Shown piece after piece: positions 32,154 through 41,776 of a stretch of 43,694 nt of DNA. Made by a program: the position numbers and the translations under genes. Positions within the stretch are counted from its first letter, which is position 1. Each line of letters begins with the position of its first letter. This stretch comes from a bacterium (GTDB lineage: Bacteria; Krumholzibacteriota; Krumholzibacteriia; LZORAL124-64-63), in NCBI GenBank assembly GCA_024231905.1, contig JAAEQC010000122.1, positions 1 through 43,694 on the forward strand. Reading direction: 5' to 3'. The notes under the pieces are model-generated. The model saw nothing but the letters and a program-made list of their open reading frames with translations. It did not search any database and was not told where the DNA came from.

Positions 32154-32597
32154 ATGCCAAGTTTCGTGAATCCGGAGAAGTGCGACGGCTGCAAGGCGTT
32201 GGACAAGACTGCATGTCAGTACATTTGTCCCAACGACCTGATGGTCCTCGACAAGGAGCAGATGAAGGCCTACAACCAGGATCCTTCGCAGTGCTGGGAG
32301 TGCATGTGCTGCGTCAAGATCTGCCCCACTCAGGCCATGGACGTCCGCGGTTACGCCGACTTCGTTCCCATGGGCGCGTCCGTGGTTCCCATGCGTTCCA
32401 CCGACAGCATCATGTGGACCGTCAAGTTCCGTAACGGCAACATCAAGCGCTTCAAGTTCCCCATCCGCACCACCCCCGAGGGTGAAGCGAACCCCAATGG
32501 TGGTTGGGACAACGATCCCGACCTCGACGGCCCGACGCTCTACACGGAGCCCGAGTCCAACGGTCTGGACGCTGTCTGGACCAAGGGAGGTGCCTAG
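32154..32597 (+). CDS. aprB: adenylylsulfate reductase beta subunit AprB
   Basis: The 147-residue protein has an N-terminal ferredoxin with CDGCKALDKTACQYICP and CWECMCCVKICP binding two [4Fe-4S] clusters. The C-terminal tail wraps around AprA in known structures (AMDVRGYADFVPMGASVVPMR onward). It delivers electrons, probably from Qmo, to the FAD of AprA. AGGAGG with good spacing precedes the ATG. It overlaps nothing; aprA starts two bases after its stop. Confidence 0.97.
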   Translation: MPSFVNPEKCDGCKALDKTACQYICPNDLMVLDKEQMKAYNQDPSQCWECMCCVKICPTQAMDVRGYADFVPMGASVVPMRSTDSIMWTVKFRNGNIKRFKFPIRTTPEGEANPNGGWDNDPDLDGPTLYTEPESNGLDAVWTKGGA

Positions 32598-32599
32598 CC

Positions 32600-34477
32600 A
32601 TGCAGGAGTTCACCACTGAAACGGTCGAGACTGACCTTCTTATCCTCGGTGGCGGCATGGCCGCCTGCGGTGCCGCGGTCGAAGCCGCGCACTGGGCCAA
32701 GAAGAACAACATGAAGGTGACGTTGGTCGACAAGGCCGCCATGGATCGCTCCGGCGCCGTGGCCATGGGTCTGTCCGCCATCAACCAGTACGTGGGCCTG
32801 AAGGACGGCGAGAACACGATCAAGGACTATTGCGACTACGTGCGCAATGACCTCATGGGTGTCACCCGCGAGGACCTGGTCGCCAACATCGCCCGCCACG
32901 TCGACTCCTCTGTCCATCTCTTCGAGAAGTGGGGCCTCCCCATCTGGAAGGACGACAAGGGTGGCTACGTGCACGAGGGTCGCTGGCAGCTGATGATCAA
33001 CGGCGAGAGCTACAAGATCATCGTCGCCGAGGCCGCGAAGAACGCCCTGGGCACCGAGAACATCTACGAGCGCGTCTTCATCGTCGATCCTCTGATGGAT
33101 GGCGATCGTTGCGTCGGCGCTGTGGGCTTCTCCGTGCGCGAGAACAAGTTCTACGTGTTCAAGGCCAAGGCCGTGCTGTGCTCCATGGGTGGCGCGGTGG
33201 GCGTCTTCAAGCCCCGCTCCTCCGGTGAGGGTGCTGGTCGCGCCTGGTACCCGCCCTTCAACTCGGGTGCCTCCGCGTACTTCACCATCAAGGCCGGCGC
33301 CGAGATGACCTGCCAGGAAGTGCGGTTCATCCCCGTGCGCTTCAAGGACGCCTACGGTCCGGTCGGTGCCTGGTTCCTGCTGTTCAAGTCCACGGCCACG
33401 AGCGCCCTGGGCGGGAACTACATGGTCGAGCGCCGTCCCGAGCTGGAGAACTGGCAGCCGTACGGAGCGGTCAAGCCCGTGCCCGCCAACCTCCGCAACT
33501 ACCTCATGATGCTCGACGTCATGGAAGGCAAGGGCCCGATCTATATGCAGACGGCCGAAGCCATCCAGCGGATCGCCTCGAGCGAAGAGGATCCCAAGGA
33601 AGCCAAGAAGAAGCTCAAGGAGCTCGAGGCTGAGGCTTGGGAGGATTTCCTGGACATGACGATCTCCCAGGCGCTGCTCTGGGCTGCGACCAACATCCAG
33701 CCCGAAGAAGCTCCGTCCGAGATCGCTGCCGCGGAGCCCTATTTCATCGGTTCGCACTCCGGCGCCTCCGGTGCCTGGGTCAGCGGTCCGAAGGACCTGG
33801 CTCCCGACAACTACTTCTGGGGCTACGAGCAGATGACCACGGTGAAGGGCCTCTTTGCCGCTGGTGACGCCTCCGGTGCCTCGTCGCACAAGTTCTCTTC
33901 GGGCTCCCACGCCGAGGGTCGGATCGCCGGCAAGGCCGCCATCCGGTTCCTGGTCAACGAGAAGCACGACGGGATCAACTACGACGAAGCGATCATCAAC
34001 GGCATGAAGGATGCGATCCTCAAGCCGCTGAAGACCTACGAAGAGGCGCAGAGCCTGTCGACCCAGCAGGACGTCAACCCCGGTTACATTCTGCCCAAGA
34101 TGTTCATGCTTCGCATGCAGAAGCTCATGGACGAGTACGCGGGCGGCGTGACTGCGCAGTTCACCACCTCCAAGCCCAATCTCGAGCGGGCGCTGGAGCT
34201 GCTGGATCTGCTCCGCGAGGATTCGGACCTTCTGGGTGCGAACGACCTCCACGAGCTCATGCGCTGCTGGGAGAACGTGCATCGCAGCTACCAGGCTGAG
34301 TCGCACGTCCGGGCCATGCTGTTCCGTGAGGAGACCCGCTGGCCGGGCTACTACTTCCGGACCGATACGCCCACGATGGACAACGAGAACTGGAGCGTCT
34401 TCGTCAACGGAGCCATGGATCCGGCGTCCGGCGAGTGGACCTTCAAGAAGGTGCCCATCGAGCACGTGTTCAACTAG
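32600..34477 (+). CDS. aprA: adenylylsulfate reductase alpha subunit AprA
   Basis: The 625-residue FAD protein of the fumarate reductase/succinate dehydrogenase flavoprotein fold reduces APS to sulfite and AMP. It has LLILGGGMAACGAAVEAAHWAKK at the FAD site, DRSGAVAMGLSAINQY, LFAAGDASGASSHKFSSGSHAEGRIAG and the C-terminal RWPGYYFRTDTPTMDNENWSVFVNG. It starts at ATG 32600 with GGGAGG upstream. Full length. A hairpin terminator follows. Confidence 0.97.
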   Translation: MQEFTTETVETDLLILGGGMAACGAAVEAAHWAKKNNMKVTLVDKAAMDRSGAVAMGLSAINQYVGLKDGENTIKDYCDYVRNDLMGVTREDLVANIARHVDSSVHLFEKWGLPIWKDDKGGYVHEGRWQLMINGESYKIIVAEAAKNALGTENIYERVFIVDPLMDGDRCVGAVGFSVRENKFYVFKAKAVLCSMGGAVGVFKPRSSGEGAGRAWYPPFNSGASAYFTIKAGAEMTCQEVRFIPVRFKDAYGPVGAWFLLFKSTATSALGGNYMVERRPELENWQPYGAVKPVPANLRNYLMMLDVMEGKGPIYMQTAEAIQRIASSEEDPKEAKKKLKELEAEAWEDFLDMTISQALLWAATNIQPEEAPSEIAAAEPYFIGSHSGASGAWVSGPKDLAPDNYFWGYEQMTTVKGLFAAGDASGASSHKFSSGSHAEGRIAGKAAIRFLVNEKHDGINYDEAIINGMKDAILKPLKTYEEAQSLSTQQDVNPGYILPKMFMLRMQKLMDEYAGGVTAQFTTSKPNLERALELLDLLREDSDLLGANDLHELMRCWENVHRSYQAESHVRAMLFREETRWPGYYFRTDTPTMDNENWSVFVNGAMDPASGEWTFKKVPIEHVFN

Positions 34478-34536
34478 GCCCTGCCTGGTCGGACATAAAA
34501 ACGCAAATACTGCGAGGCGGTAAGTGCGGTGAGGGA

Positions 34537-34564
34537 GGCCCCAGGTGCAAATCCGCCTGGGGTC
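34537..34564 (+). terminator. terminator-like hairpin after aprA
   Basis: GGCCCCAGG pairs with CCTGGGGTC (one GU pair) around a 10-base loop, followed by a T-rich TTCCTTGATTT. It probably ends or attenuates the aprBA transcript before the YkgJ-qmo-sat genes. Confidence 0.65.
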
Positions 34565-34635
34565 TTCCTTGATTTCTGGCAAGTGAAAACGAACTGCAAC
34601 CCGCTACTTGCGGTACTCCGACGAGGGAGCTGGCC

Positions 34636-35496
34636 ATGAATGACTCCCGGGACAAGAGCCCGACACCCGGCGACGAGACACCCTATGTGGAAATGCCCGA
34701 CGTGCTGAAGGGCCGGCGGCAACTGGCCGTCGACGAGAAGTTCTGCTTCGGCTGTCATCCCGGCGTTTCCTGCTTCACCGACTGTTGTCGGGACATCAAC
34801 ATCCTGATGACTCCCGTGGACGTGCTGCGCCTGTCGCGGCGTCTGGGGATCACCACCACCGAGTTCCTACCCAAGCACACCCAGATGCCGGTCACCAAGA
34901 AACTGCACCTGCCGGTGGTCATGCTGAAGATGGGGCCGGAGCCGGAGAAGCGCTGCGAATTCGTCACCGAGAAGGGTTGCGGCGTGTACGAGGACCGTCC
35001 CTGGTCCTGCCGCATGTACCCCATCGGCTCGGCCCTGCCGCCCGCTCGCGCGGGGGAGGAGACCGAACCGGTGCACTTCCTCTTCGAGGACGACTTCTGC
35101 AAGGGCCACGCGGAGAAGACCGAGTGGTCGGTGGAGAGCTGGAAGGCCGACCAGGGCCTGGAACACCAGGAGGAGCTGGAGAAGGGGTTCCACGACATCG
35201 TGTCCCATCCCTGGTTCATCGGTGGCCAGCGCCAGCTCGATCCCAAGCGCATGGAAATGTTCTACACGGCCTGCTACGACCTCGACACCTTCCGCAGATT
35301 CATCTTATCAACCACCTTCGCCGAACGGTTCGAGCTGGAGGACGGGCTTGTGGAAAAGCTGGAAAAGGACGACGAGGAGCTGCTGCGCTTCGCCTTCCGC
35401 TGGCTCCGTTTCGCCCTCTTCGCCGAGCCCACCATGAAGGTGACCGACGCCGCGTCCAAGAAAGCCACCGGTGGGACCATGGGGAGTGAATCATGA
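34636..35496 (+). CDS. YkgJ-family cysteine-cluster protein
   Basis: The 286-residue protein has a YkgJ-type N-terminal region with clustered cysteines (FCFGCHPGVSCFTDCCRD, RCEFVTEKGCGVYEDRPWSCRMYPIG), a fold thought to bind zinc or an Fe-S centre, followed by a helical, acidic C-terminal half (ELEDGLVEKLEKDDEELLRFAFRWLRF). The function is unknown. The ATG at 34636 has GAGGGAGC upstream. The stop overlaps the qmoA start (ATGA), so it is co-translated with qmoABC and may be an assembly or cofactor-loading factor for Qmo; that is inference. Confidence 0.83.
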   Translation: MNDSRDKSPTPGDETPYVEMPDVLKGRRQLAVDEKFCFGCHPGVSCFTDCCRDINILMTPVDVLRLSRRLGITTTEFLPKHTQMPVTKKLHLPVVMLKMGPEPEKRCEFVTEKGCGVYEDRPWSCRMYPIGSALPPARAGEETEPVHFLFEDDFCKGHAEKTEWSVESWKADQGLEHQEELEKGFHDIVSHPWFIGGQRQLDPKRMEMFYTACYDLDTFRRFILSTTFAERFELEDGLVEKLEKDDEELLRFAFRWLRFALFAEPTMKVTDAASKKATGGTMGSES

Positions 35497-36746
35497 ACAA
35501 CTCGGCACCGCTGATGGTTGTCGGGGCCGGCATCTCCGGCGTCACTGCGGCCCTCGAGGCGGCGGAGGCCGGCCGGGAGGTCATCCTCGTCGAGCGCGAC
35601 CCGTCCATCGGGGGACGGGTGCTGCGCAGCCACAACTACTTCCCCAAGCTCTGTCCGCCCAGCTGCGGCATGGAGCTGAACACCCGGCGCGTGGAGCGGA
35701 ACCCACGGGTCCGCGTGTTGACCGGCACCACGGTGGCGGCCGCCACGCGCGACGGCGAGGGCTGGAACGTGACCCTCAAGACCGCGCCGGCCTACGTGAA
35801 CGACCGCTGCACCGTCTGCAACGAGTGCGCCAAGGCGTGCCCGGCGACGGTTCCGGATCCGTTCAACCTCGGCCTGGCCGAAGTGCCGGCCATCCGCCTG
35901 CCCCACCTGGATGCCTGGCCCCAGCGCTACACCCTGGACCGGGACGCCTGCGGGTCCGGTTGCACCGCCTGCGTGGACGCCTGCGAGTTCGGTGCCATCG
36001 ACCTGGACGCCAAGGAGACCGAAGAGACGGTCGCCGTGAGCGCGGTGGTCGTGGCCACGGGTTGGCGCCCGTATCCCCTGGAGAAGCTGGACGATCTGGG
36101 CGGCGGCGTGCTGCCGGACGTCATCAGCAACGTCATGATGGAGCGCCTGGTGGCGCCGGCGGGTCCCACCGGCGGCGAGATCAAGCGCCCCTCGGACGGC
36201 GCCGTGCCCAAGCGCGTGGCCTTCGTCCAGTGCGCCGGCAGCCGGGACGTGAACCACCTGCCCTACTGCTCCGCCATCTGCTGCCTGGCCTCCATGAAAC
36301 AGGCCATGTACGTGAAGGAGCGCCTGCCCGAGACCGCGGTCACCATCTACTACATCGACCGGCGCACGCCGGGCCGCAACGAGGAGATGCTGAACCGGGT
36401 CGACGAGCTCGACGGCGTCGAACTGGTCAAGGGCAAGGTCGGCAAGGTCGAGCGGGGCGCCGGCGGGGCGCTCAAACTGCGGGTGGAGGACGTGGAGTCC
36501 GGCCGCCTGCTGGAGGCCGAGACCGACCTGGTGGTGCTGGCCACCGGCATGGTCTCGAATCTCGACACGGGTGACACGCCCTTCGCTGTCCACACGGACG
36601 ACGACGGGTTCGGTCTCGATGACAACGCGGCGAAACTGTTCGTCGCCGGCGTGGCCAGGCGTCCCGAGGACGTGGCCGCTTCGGTGCGCGACGCGACGGG
36701 CGCAGCGGCCAAGGCCTGCGTAGCGGCAACGGGGAGGACGCAATGA
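35493..36746 (+). CDS. qmoA: QmoA, FAD subunit of quinone-interacting oxidoreductase (paralog 2)
   Basis: The 417-residue HdrA-like flavoprotein has GAGISGVTAALEAAEAGRE (FAD), LCPPSCGMELNTRR, an inserted ferredoxin with two complete motifs (CTVCNECAKACP and CGSGCTACVDACEFGA), and FVQCAGSRDVNHLPYCSAICC. It transfers electrons toward APS reductase in the cytosol. ATG overlaps the YkgJ stop and its own stop overlaps qmoB. This copy retains all ferredoxin ligands that are missing in the paralog at 3682, so it is the better candidate for the canonical Qmo. Confidence 0.93.
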   Translation: MNNSAPLMVVGAGISGVTAALEAAEAGREVILVERDPSIGGRVLRSHNYFPKLCPPSCGMELNTRRVERNPRVRVLTGTTVAAATRDGEGWNVTLKTAPAYVNDRCTVCNECAKACPATVPDPFNLGLAEVPAIRLPHLDAWPQRYTLDRDACGSGCTACVDACEFGAIDLDAKETEETVAVSAVVVATGWRPYPLEKLDDLGGGVLPDVISNVMMERLVAPAGPTGGEIKRPSDGAVPKRVAFVQCAGSRDVNHLPYCSAICCLASMKQAMYVKERLPETAVTIYYIDRRTPGRNEEMLNRVDELDGVELVKGKVGKVERGAGGALKLRVEDVESGRLLEAETDLVVLATGMVSNLDTGDTPFAVHTDDDGFGLDDNAAKLFVAGVARRPEDVAASVRDATGAAAKACVAATGRTQ

Positions 36747-38992
36747 ACAACGTGGGTGTTTTCGTTTGCACCGGCTGCGACATCGGCGCGGCGGTCCCCC
36801 TGGAGAACCTGGAGAAGGTTGCCGGGGGCCTGGGCGTCGCCACCTTCCAGTCCCACGAGAACCTCTGCTCCCCCGAGGGAGTCGCGGTGATTCGAGGGGC
36901 CGTGGAGGACGGTTCCGTGGACGGCGTCGTGATCGCCGCCTGCTCGCACCGGGCCAAGATCGAGGAGTTCCGGTTCGATCCGACCAAGGTCCACACGCAG
37001 CGCGTCTGCTTGCGCGAGCAGGTGGCCTGGACCCAGCCCCACGGCCACGAGGATACGATCCTCCTGGCCGAGGACCTGCTGCGCATGGGCGTGGCCCAGT
37101 CCCAGAAGTACACGACTCCCGGACGCCTGGGGGAGGACGTCGACCGCACGGTGATGGTCGTCGGCGGCGGTCTGGCGGGCCTGAAGGCCGCCCAGGCGGC
37201 GGCCGGTATGGGCAATCCCGTGCTGCTGGTCGAGGCCTCCTCGCAACTGGGCGGCTACGTGGCCGGCCTCAAGGACCTCGTGCCCGAGGTCCCGCCCTAT
37301 GACCGGCTCCACGAGAACGATATGGCCGCCCTCGTGGCCGCGGTTGAGGCCGACCCGGACATCACCGTCCGCACGTCGTCCAGCACGCGCAACATCGACG
37401 GCCAGCCCGGCCAGTTCGACGTGGAACTGGTGGGCCCCGACGGGACCGAGAACATCAAGGTGGGCGCCATCGTCCAGGCCACCGGCGCGCGGCCCTACAC
37501 CGCGGACAAGCTCGGCCACCTGGGCTACGGCCTGTCGGCCAACGTGGTGACGACCCAGGATCTGGAGCTCATGCTCGGGTCCGGCGAACTGAAGTGCCCC
37601 GGCGACGGCAAGACGCCCGAGCGCGTGCTCTTCATCCAGTGCGCCGGTTCACGGGACGCCGATCACCTGAAGTACTGCTCGAGCGAATGCTGCTCCGCGT
37701 CCCTGCGGCAGGTGGCGTCGATCCACCGGGATCATCCCGGCGTGGAGACGGCGGTCGTCTACCGCGACCTGCGGACCCCCGGCCAGTTGGAGCACTTCTA
37801 CCAGGGCGTGCAGGAGTTGCCCGGCAGCCTCTTCACCCGCGGCGAAGTCGCCGGCGTGGAGAAGGCGAACGGGCGCCTCACCGTGAACGTCACCGGCAGC
37901 CTTCTCGGGGATGATATCTCCGTGGACGCCGACCTGGTGGTGCTGGCCACGGGCATGGTGCCCAACGCGGCCGACGGCGAGGCCATCCGCGAGCTGCGGG
38001 ACGCCCGCGGCCGCATCGAACGCAAGGAGTCCGAGTCCCAGGTGGCGGCGGCCACGGCGGTAGTGGCCGACCTGGAGAGCCACGACGGTACCCAGATCCT
38101 GAATCTGAACTACCGCCAGGGTCCGGACCTGCCCGTTCTGGACTACAACTTCAACGACTCCCACTTCATCTGTTTCCCCTACGAGACGCGCCGGACGGGC
38201 ATCTACGCCGCCGGCGCCATGCGCGCGCCCATGGAACCGGCACAGGCGGCCGAAGATGGGCTCGGCGCGGCCATGAAGGCCGTGCAGTGCCTGGAGATGG
38301 CGGCCCGCGGCGAAGCGGTCCACCCCCGGGCGGGCGACATCTCGGTGCCCGAGTTCGCGCTGCAACGCTGCACCCAGTGCAAGCGCTGCACCGAGGAGTG
38401 CCCCTTCGGCACTCTCAACGAAGACACGGACGGGACGCCCAAGTACAACGAACTGCGTTGCCGGCGCTGCGGCATCTGCCTCGGTTCCTGCCCCGAGCGC
38501 ATCATCAGCTTCCCGGACTACTCGGTGGGCGGCGTCGCCGCGGCGATCAAGTCCATCGAGGTGCCCGACGAGGAGGACGAGAAGCCCCGGGTTCTGGCCT
38601 TCATGTGCGAGAACGACGCCTTGCCCGCCTTCGACGAGGCGGCCAAGCGCGGGTTCCAGCTTCCGCCCTGGGTGCGGATCATCCCGGTCCGCTGCCTGGG
38701 CGCCGTGAACATCGTCTGGATCGCCGACTCCCTGTCGAGCGGCATCGACGGCATCATGCTCATGGGCTGCAAGAAGGGCGACGACTACCAGTGCCACTAC
38801 ATCCGCGGTTCGGAACTCGCCGATCGCCGCATGACCAACGTCCAGGAGACCATGGACCGTCTGACCCTCGAGTCCGAGCGCGTGAAGATCCACGAGGTGG
38901 CGCGCAACGACTACGCCAGGATTCCCGAGATGTTCGAGGAGTTCATGGAGACCATCGAGGAAGTCGGCCCCAACCCCTACAAGGGCTTCTAA
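36743..38992 (+). CDS. qmoB: QmoB, HdrA/MvhD-type flavoprotein (paralog 2)
   Basis: The 749-residue protein has an HdrA-like N-terminus with Cys9, Cys12, Cys42, Cys67 and Cys89, an FAD domain (GGGLAGLKAAQAAAGMG), two ferredoxin motifs (CTQCKRCTEECPFG and CRRCGICLGSCPER) and a C-terminal MvhD-like domain (LMGCKKGDDYQCHYIRGSE). It shares the domain plan of the protein at 4948 but keeps the N-terminal cysteines. Four-base overlap with qmoA; qmoC follows after 12 bases. With aprBA and sat nearby it is the expected electron partner of APS reductase. Confidence 0.94.
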   Translation: MNNVGVFVCTGCDIGAAVPLENLEKVAGGLGVATFQSHENLCSPEGVAVIRGAVEDGSVDGVVIAACSHRAKIEEFRFDPTKVHTQRVCLREQVAWTQPHGHEDTILLAEDLLRMGVAQSQKYTTPGRLGEDVDRTVMVVGGGLAGLKAAQAAAGMGNPVLLVEASSQLGGYVAGLKDLVPEVPPYDRLHENDMAALVAAVEADPDITVRTSSSTRNIDGQPGQFDVELVGPDGTENIKVGAIVQATGARPYTADKLGHLGYGLSANVVTTQDLELMLGSGELKCPGDGKTPERVLFIQCAGSRDADHLKYCSSECCSASLRQVASIHRDHPGVETAVVYRDLRTPGQLEHFYQGVQELPGSLFTRGEVAGVEKANGRLTVNVTGSLLGDDISVDADLVVLATGMVPNAADGEAIRELRDARGRIERKESESQVAAATAVVADLESHDGTQILNLNYRQGPDLPVLDYNFNDSHFICFPYETRRTGIYAAGAMRAPMEPAQAAEDGLGAAMKAVQCLEMAARGEAVHPRAGDISVPEFALQRCTQCKRCTEECPFGTLNEDTDGTPKYNELRCRRCGICLGSCPERIISFPDYSVGGVAAAIKSIEVPDEEDEKPRVLAFMCENDALPAFDEAAKRGFQLPPWVRIIPVRCLGAVNIVWIADSLSSGIDGIMLMGCKKGDDYQCHYIRGSELADRRMTNVQETMDRLTLESERVKIHEVARNDYARIPEMFEEFMETIEEVGPNPYKGF

Positions 38993-39004
38993 AGGAAGGT
39001 GATC

Positions 39005-40237
39005 ATGGCTAAACCCAACGAGATCATCCCTTCGGCATCATTCCGGAAGAAGCTCGCCGAGCGTGGCGGTGATACGGCGACGCGCTGCTACCAGTGTGCC
39101 ACCTGCACCGCCGTGTGCGACCTGTCCAAGGGCGATTGCCTCTTCCCACGCCGCCAGATGCTGGCCTCCCAGTGGGGTCTGGCCGACCGGTTGGCATCGG
39201 ACCCGGGCGTGTGGCTCTGCCACCAGTGCAACGACTGCAGCGAACGCTGTCCGCGCGACGCCAAGCCGGGTGACGTGCTGCAAACCATCCGCTCCCTGGC
39301 CATCGAGGAGCTGGCGGTGCCGCGCTTCATGGGCCGGCTCGTGGGCAACGCGGGCAAGACCTGGCCGCTGCTCATCGGACTGCCGATCCTGCTCTGGATC
39401 GGGATCATCTTCATGGACAACGGCTTTGCCGTTCCCGAGCGGGTGGACTACCAGATCCAGCGCGCGGGCCTGGAGATCAGCCTCGTGGACGCAGCCTACG
39501 CCCAGGACGCCCACGGCGAGGCCGCGGGCGGCGCCCATCACGGCGTCGAGCACGTGCCGGGCAAGGAGAACCGCATCATCTACGAGGAACTGGTGCCCCA
39601 CAAGTACATCTACGTGGTGTACTCCACGGCCTTCCTGCTGGCCATGGTCGCCGCCCTGGCCGGGGCCGCCAAGTTCTGGAAGCTCATGGGGCAGGGGACC
39701 GAACGCAAGGGGACCTTCCTCGGCGCCTTCGTTCCCGTGCTGGGCGAGATCGCCACCCACAAGCGCTTCGGCGACTGCGGTGCGGCCAAGACCCGCAAGT
39801 GGGCGCACTTCTGCCTGCTGTGGGGCTTCTTCGGCGCCGCCTTCGCGTCGGCGCTGCTGATCGTCGCTCTCTACGTCACGAAGGACCCGCTGCCGCTGGC
39901 CCAGGCGCACCCATACAAGATCATCGGCAACATTTCCCTGCTGCTGCTGGTGGTGGGTGCCGTGTGGCTGTTCATCAACCGCATGACCGACGCGGCGAAC
40001 ACGGGGACGTCCAAGGCCTACGACACGTTCTTCCTGTCGGTGGTCATGACGGTGGTGTTTACCGGCGGCCTGACAGAACTGGCCGCCTTCGTGTTCCCGC
40101 CGGTGCTGGCGTCGATCGTCTACGTCATTCACCTGAGCGCGATCCTGACCATGTTCCTGACGGTGCCCTTCTCCAAGTTCGCCCACATGGTGTACCGCAC
40201 CCTGGCCATGGTGCACGAGAGGATGGTCCAGGCCTGA
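39005..40237 (+). CDS. qmoC: QmoC, HdrC/cytochrome b fusion subunit (paralog 2)
   Basis: The 410-residue protein has an HdrC-like domain with CYQCATCTAVCDL and CHQCNDCSERCPRD, then a membrane half with about six segments and candidate haem histidines (WAHFCLLWGFF, YVIHLSAILTMFLTVPFSKFAHMVYRT). An acidic/His-rich loop (about 160-190) lies between the first segments. It links menaquinol to QmoAB. ATG at 39005 is chosen over GTG 38999 because AAGGAAGG lies five bases upstream. Confidence 0.94.
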   Translation: MAKPNEIIPSASFRKKLAERGGDTATRCYQCATCTAVCDLSKGDCLFPRRQMLASQWGLADRLASDPGVWLCHQCNDCSERCPRDAKPGDVLQTIRSLAIEELAVPRFMGRLVGNAGKTWPLLIGLPILLWIGIIFMDNGFAVPERVDYQIQRAGLEISLVDAAYAQDAHGEAAGGAHHGVEHVPGKENRIIYEELVPHKYIYVVYSTAFLLAMVAALAGAAKFWKLMGQGTERKGTFLGAFVPVLGEIATHKRFGDCGAAKTRKWAHFCLLWGFFGAAFASALLIVALYVTKDPLPLAQAHPYKIIGNISLLLLVVGAVWLFINRMTDAANTGTSKAYDTFFLSVVMTVVFTGGLTELAAFVFPPVLASIVYVIHLSAILTMFLTVPFSKFAHMVYRTLAMVHERMVQA

Positions 40238-40328
40238 TTCGATTCTGGTTCGTGTAGGAAGCTTGAAGATGCCGCGGGCCCGTCGGTGCCGCGACGCAGA
40301 AACACAAATTCGACGGAGGTCGAGACCC

Positions 40329-41519
40329 ATGATCAAGCCGCACGGTTCCGATACGCTGAATCCCCTGTACGTGGCGGACGACGCCAAGCGCGCCGAGCTC
40401 CTGAAGGAGGCCGAGGGCCTGCCGAAGCTGCTCGTCTGCTCCCAGGCCGCCGCCAACGCGGTCATGATGGGCAGTGGCTACTTCAACCCGCTGACCGGCT
40501 TCATGAGCCTGGCCGACGCCCTGGGCGTCTGCGAGAACATGAAGACCACGGACGGCCTGTTCTTCCCGACGCCCATCGTCAACGTGGTGCCCGACGTGTC
40601 GGCCATCGGCAATGCCAAGCGCATCGCCCTGCTCGACCCCAACGTGGACGGCAACCCGGTCGTCGCCATCCAGGACGTCGTCTCCGTCGACGAGGCCACC
40701 GACGCCCAGATGGCCGGCATGACCACCCAGGCCTACGGCACCGACGACGCCGCCCACCCGGGCGTCGCCGCCTTCAACGGCACCGGCAAGTTCTTCATCG
40801 CCGGCCCGATCCAGGTCCTGAACTACTCCTACTTCGCCACCGATTTCCCCGGCACGTTCAAGACGGCCATGGAGATTCGTGACATGATCGCGAAGAACGG
40901 CTGGAACAAGATCGCCGCCTTCCAGACCCGCAATCCCATGCACCGGGCCCACGAAGAGCTCGTGCGCATCTGCATGGACCGCGAGGGCTGCGACGGCGCC
41001 GTGATCCACATGCTGCTGGGCAAGCTGAAGAAGGGCGACATCCCCGCCGACGTGCGTGACGCCGCCATCCGCAAGATGGTCGAGCTGTACTTCCCGGCCA
41101 ACACGTGCGAGATCACGGGTTACGGCTTCGACATGCTGTACAGCGGTCCCCGCGAGGCCGTGCTCCACGCCCTGTTCCGCCAGAACATGGGTTGCACGCA
41201 CCTGATCGTCGGCCGCGACCACGCCGGTGTGGGCGACTACTACGGCGCCTTCGAGGCCCAGGAGATCTTCCACACGGACATGGTGAAGGGTAACCTTGAG
41301 ATCAACATCTTCGAGGCCGACCACACCGCCTGGTCCAACGTGGTGGGCGAAGTCATCATGATGCGCGAGGCCCCCGAGGGTCACAAGAAGGAGGACTTCG
41401 TCTTCCTGAGCGGCACCAAGGTGCGCGAGATGCTGGGTGCGGGCAAGGCCCTGCCGCCCGAGTTCGCCCGCCCCGAAGTGGCCGAGATCCTCATGAAGTA
41501 CTACCAGAGCCAGGCCTAG
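40329..41519 (+). CDS. sat: sulfate adenylyltransferase (ATP sulfurylase)
   Basis: The 396-residue protein activates sulfate to APS. The active-site signatures are present: QTRNPMHRAHEEL (QxRNP), VGRDHAGVGDYYG and the C-terminal FLSGTKVREMLGAGKALPPEFARPEV. It is the homo-oligomeric, sulfate-reducer type without an APS kinase domain. ATG at 40329 has GGAGG nine bases upstream. It stands 91 bases downstream of qmoC and is followed by a strong terminator, so it closes the apr-qmo-sat run. Confidence 0.97.
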   Translation: MIKPHGSDTLNPLYVADDAKRAELLKEAEGLPKLLVCSQAAANAVMMGSGYFNPLTGFMSLADALGVCENMKTTDGLFFPTPIVNVVPDVSAIGNAKRIALLDPNVDGNPVVAIQDVVSVDEATDAQMAGMTTQAYGTDDAAHPGVAAFNGTGKFFIAGPIQVLNYSYFATDFPGTFKTAMEIRDMIAKNGWNKIAAFQTRNPMHRAHEELVRICMDREGCDGAVIHMLLGKLKKGDIPADVRDAAIRKMVELYFPANTCEITGYGFDMLYSGPREAVLHALFRQNMGCTHLIVGRDHAGVGDYYGAFEAQEIFHTDMVKGNLEINIFEADHTAWSNVVGEVIMMREAPEGHKKEDFVFLSGTKVREMLGAGKALPPEFARPEVAEILMKYYQSQA

Positions 41520-41547
41520 TCCCGGCGCTCCGGTAGGAGTCGACAAC

Positions 41548-41587
41548 GCGACCGGCGTCCCCGTAACAGGGGGCGCCGGTCGCTTTT
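41548..41587 (+). terminator. strong intrinsic terminator after sat
   Basis: A 15-bp stem (GCGACCGGCGTCCCC arm, one GU pair) with loop GTAACA is followed by TTTT. Confidence 0.9.
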
Positions 41588-41705
41588 ATGCCGCCCGGCG
41601 CCACGCATCAAGACTCTCGAACGGACCGGTCAGGATTTTCGATTGGTGCGGTCGCGCAGCGATAACTAGTGTAGACAATGGATATAACCGATTTCGCGAG
41701 CTCGA

Positions 41706-41756
41706 GCGAGTGCCACCAGCAAGCGAGTGCTACCAGCAAGCGAGTGCCACCAGCCA
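41706..41756. repeat. three 17-bp tandem repeats upstream of dsrL
   Basis: Units at 41706-41722, 41723-41739 and 41740-41756 share the consensus GCGAGTGCCACCAGCAA with one mismatch each in units 2 and 3. They end 20 bases before the dsrL start. The 17-base period is not a multiple of three, so it is not a coding repeat. It could be a protein-binding array or a local minisatellite. Confidence 0.8.
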
Positions 41757-41776
41757 GAAAGTGTGCAGGTCGGACC

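Noticed and set aside
41678..41776. Longer dsrL start at 41678
   Set aside because: The extension consists of the 17-bp repeats, which are out of codon phase with their period, and it lacks a family match.
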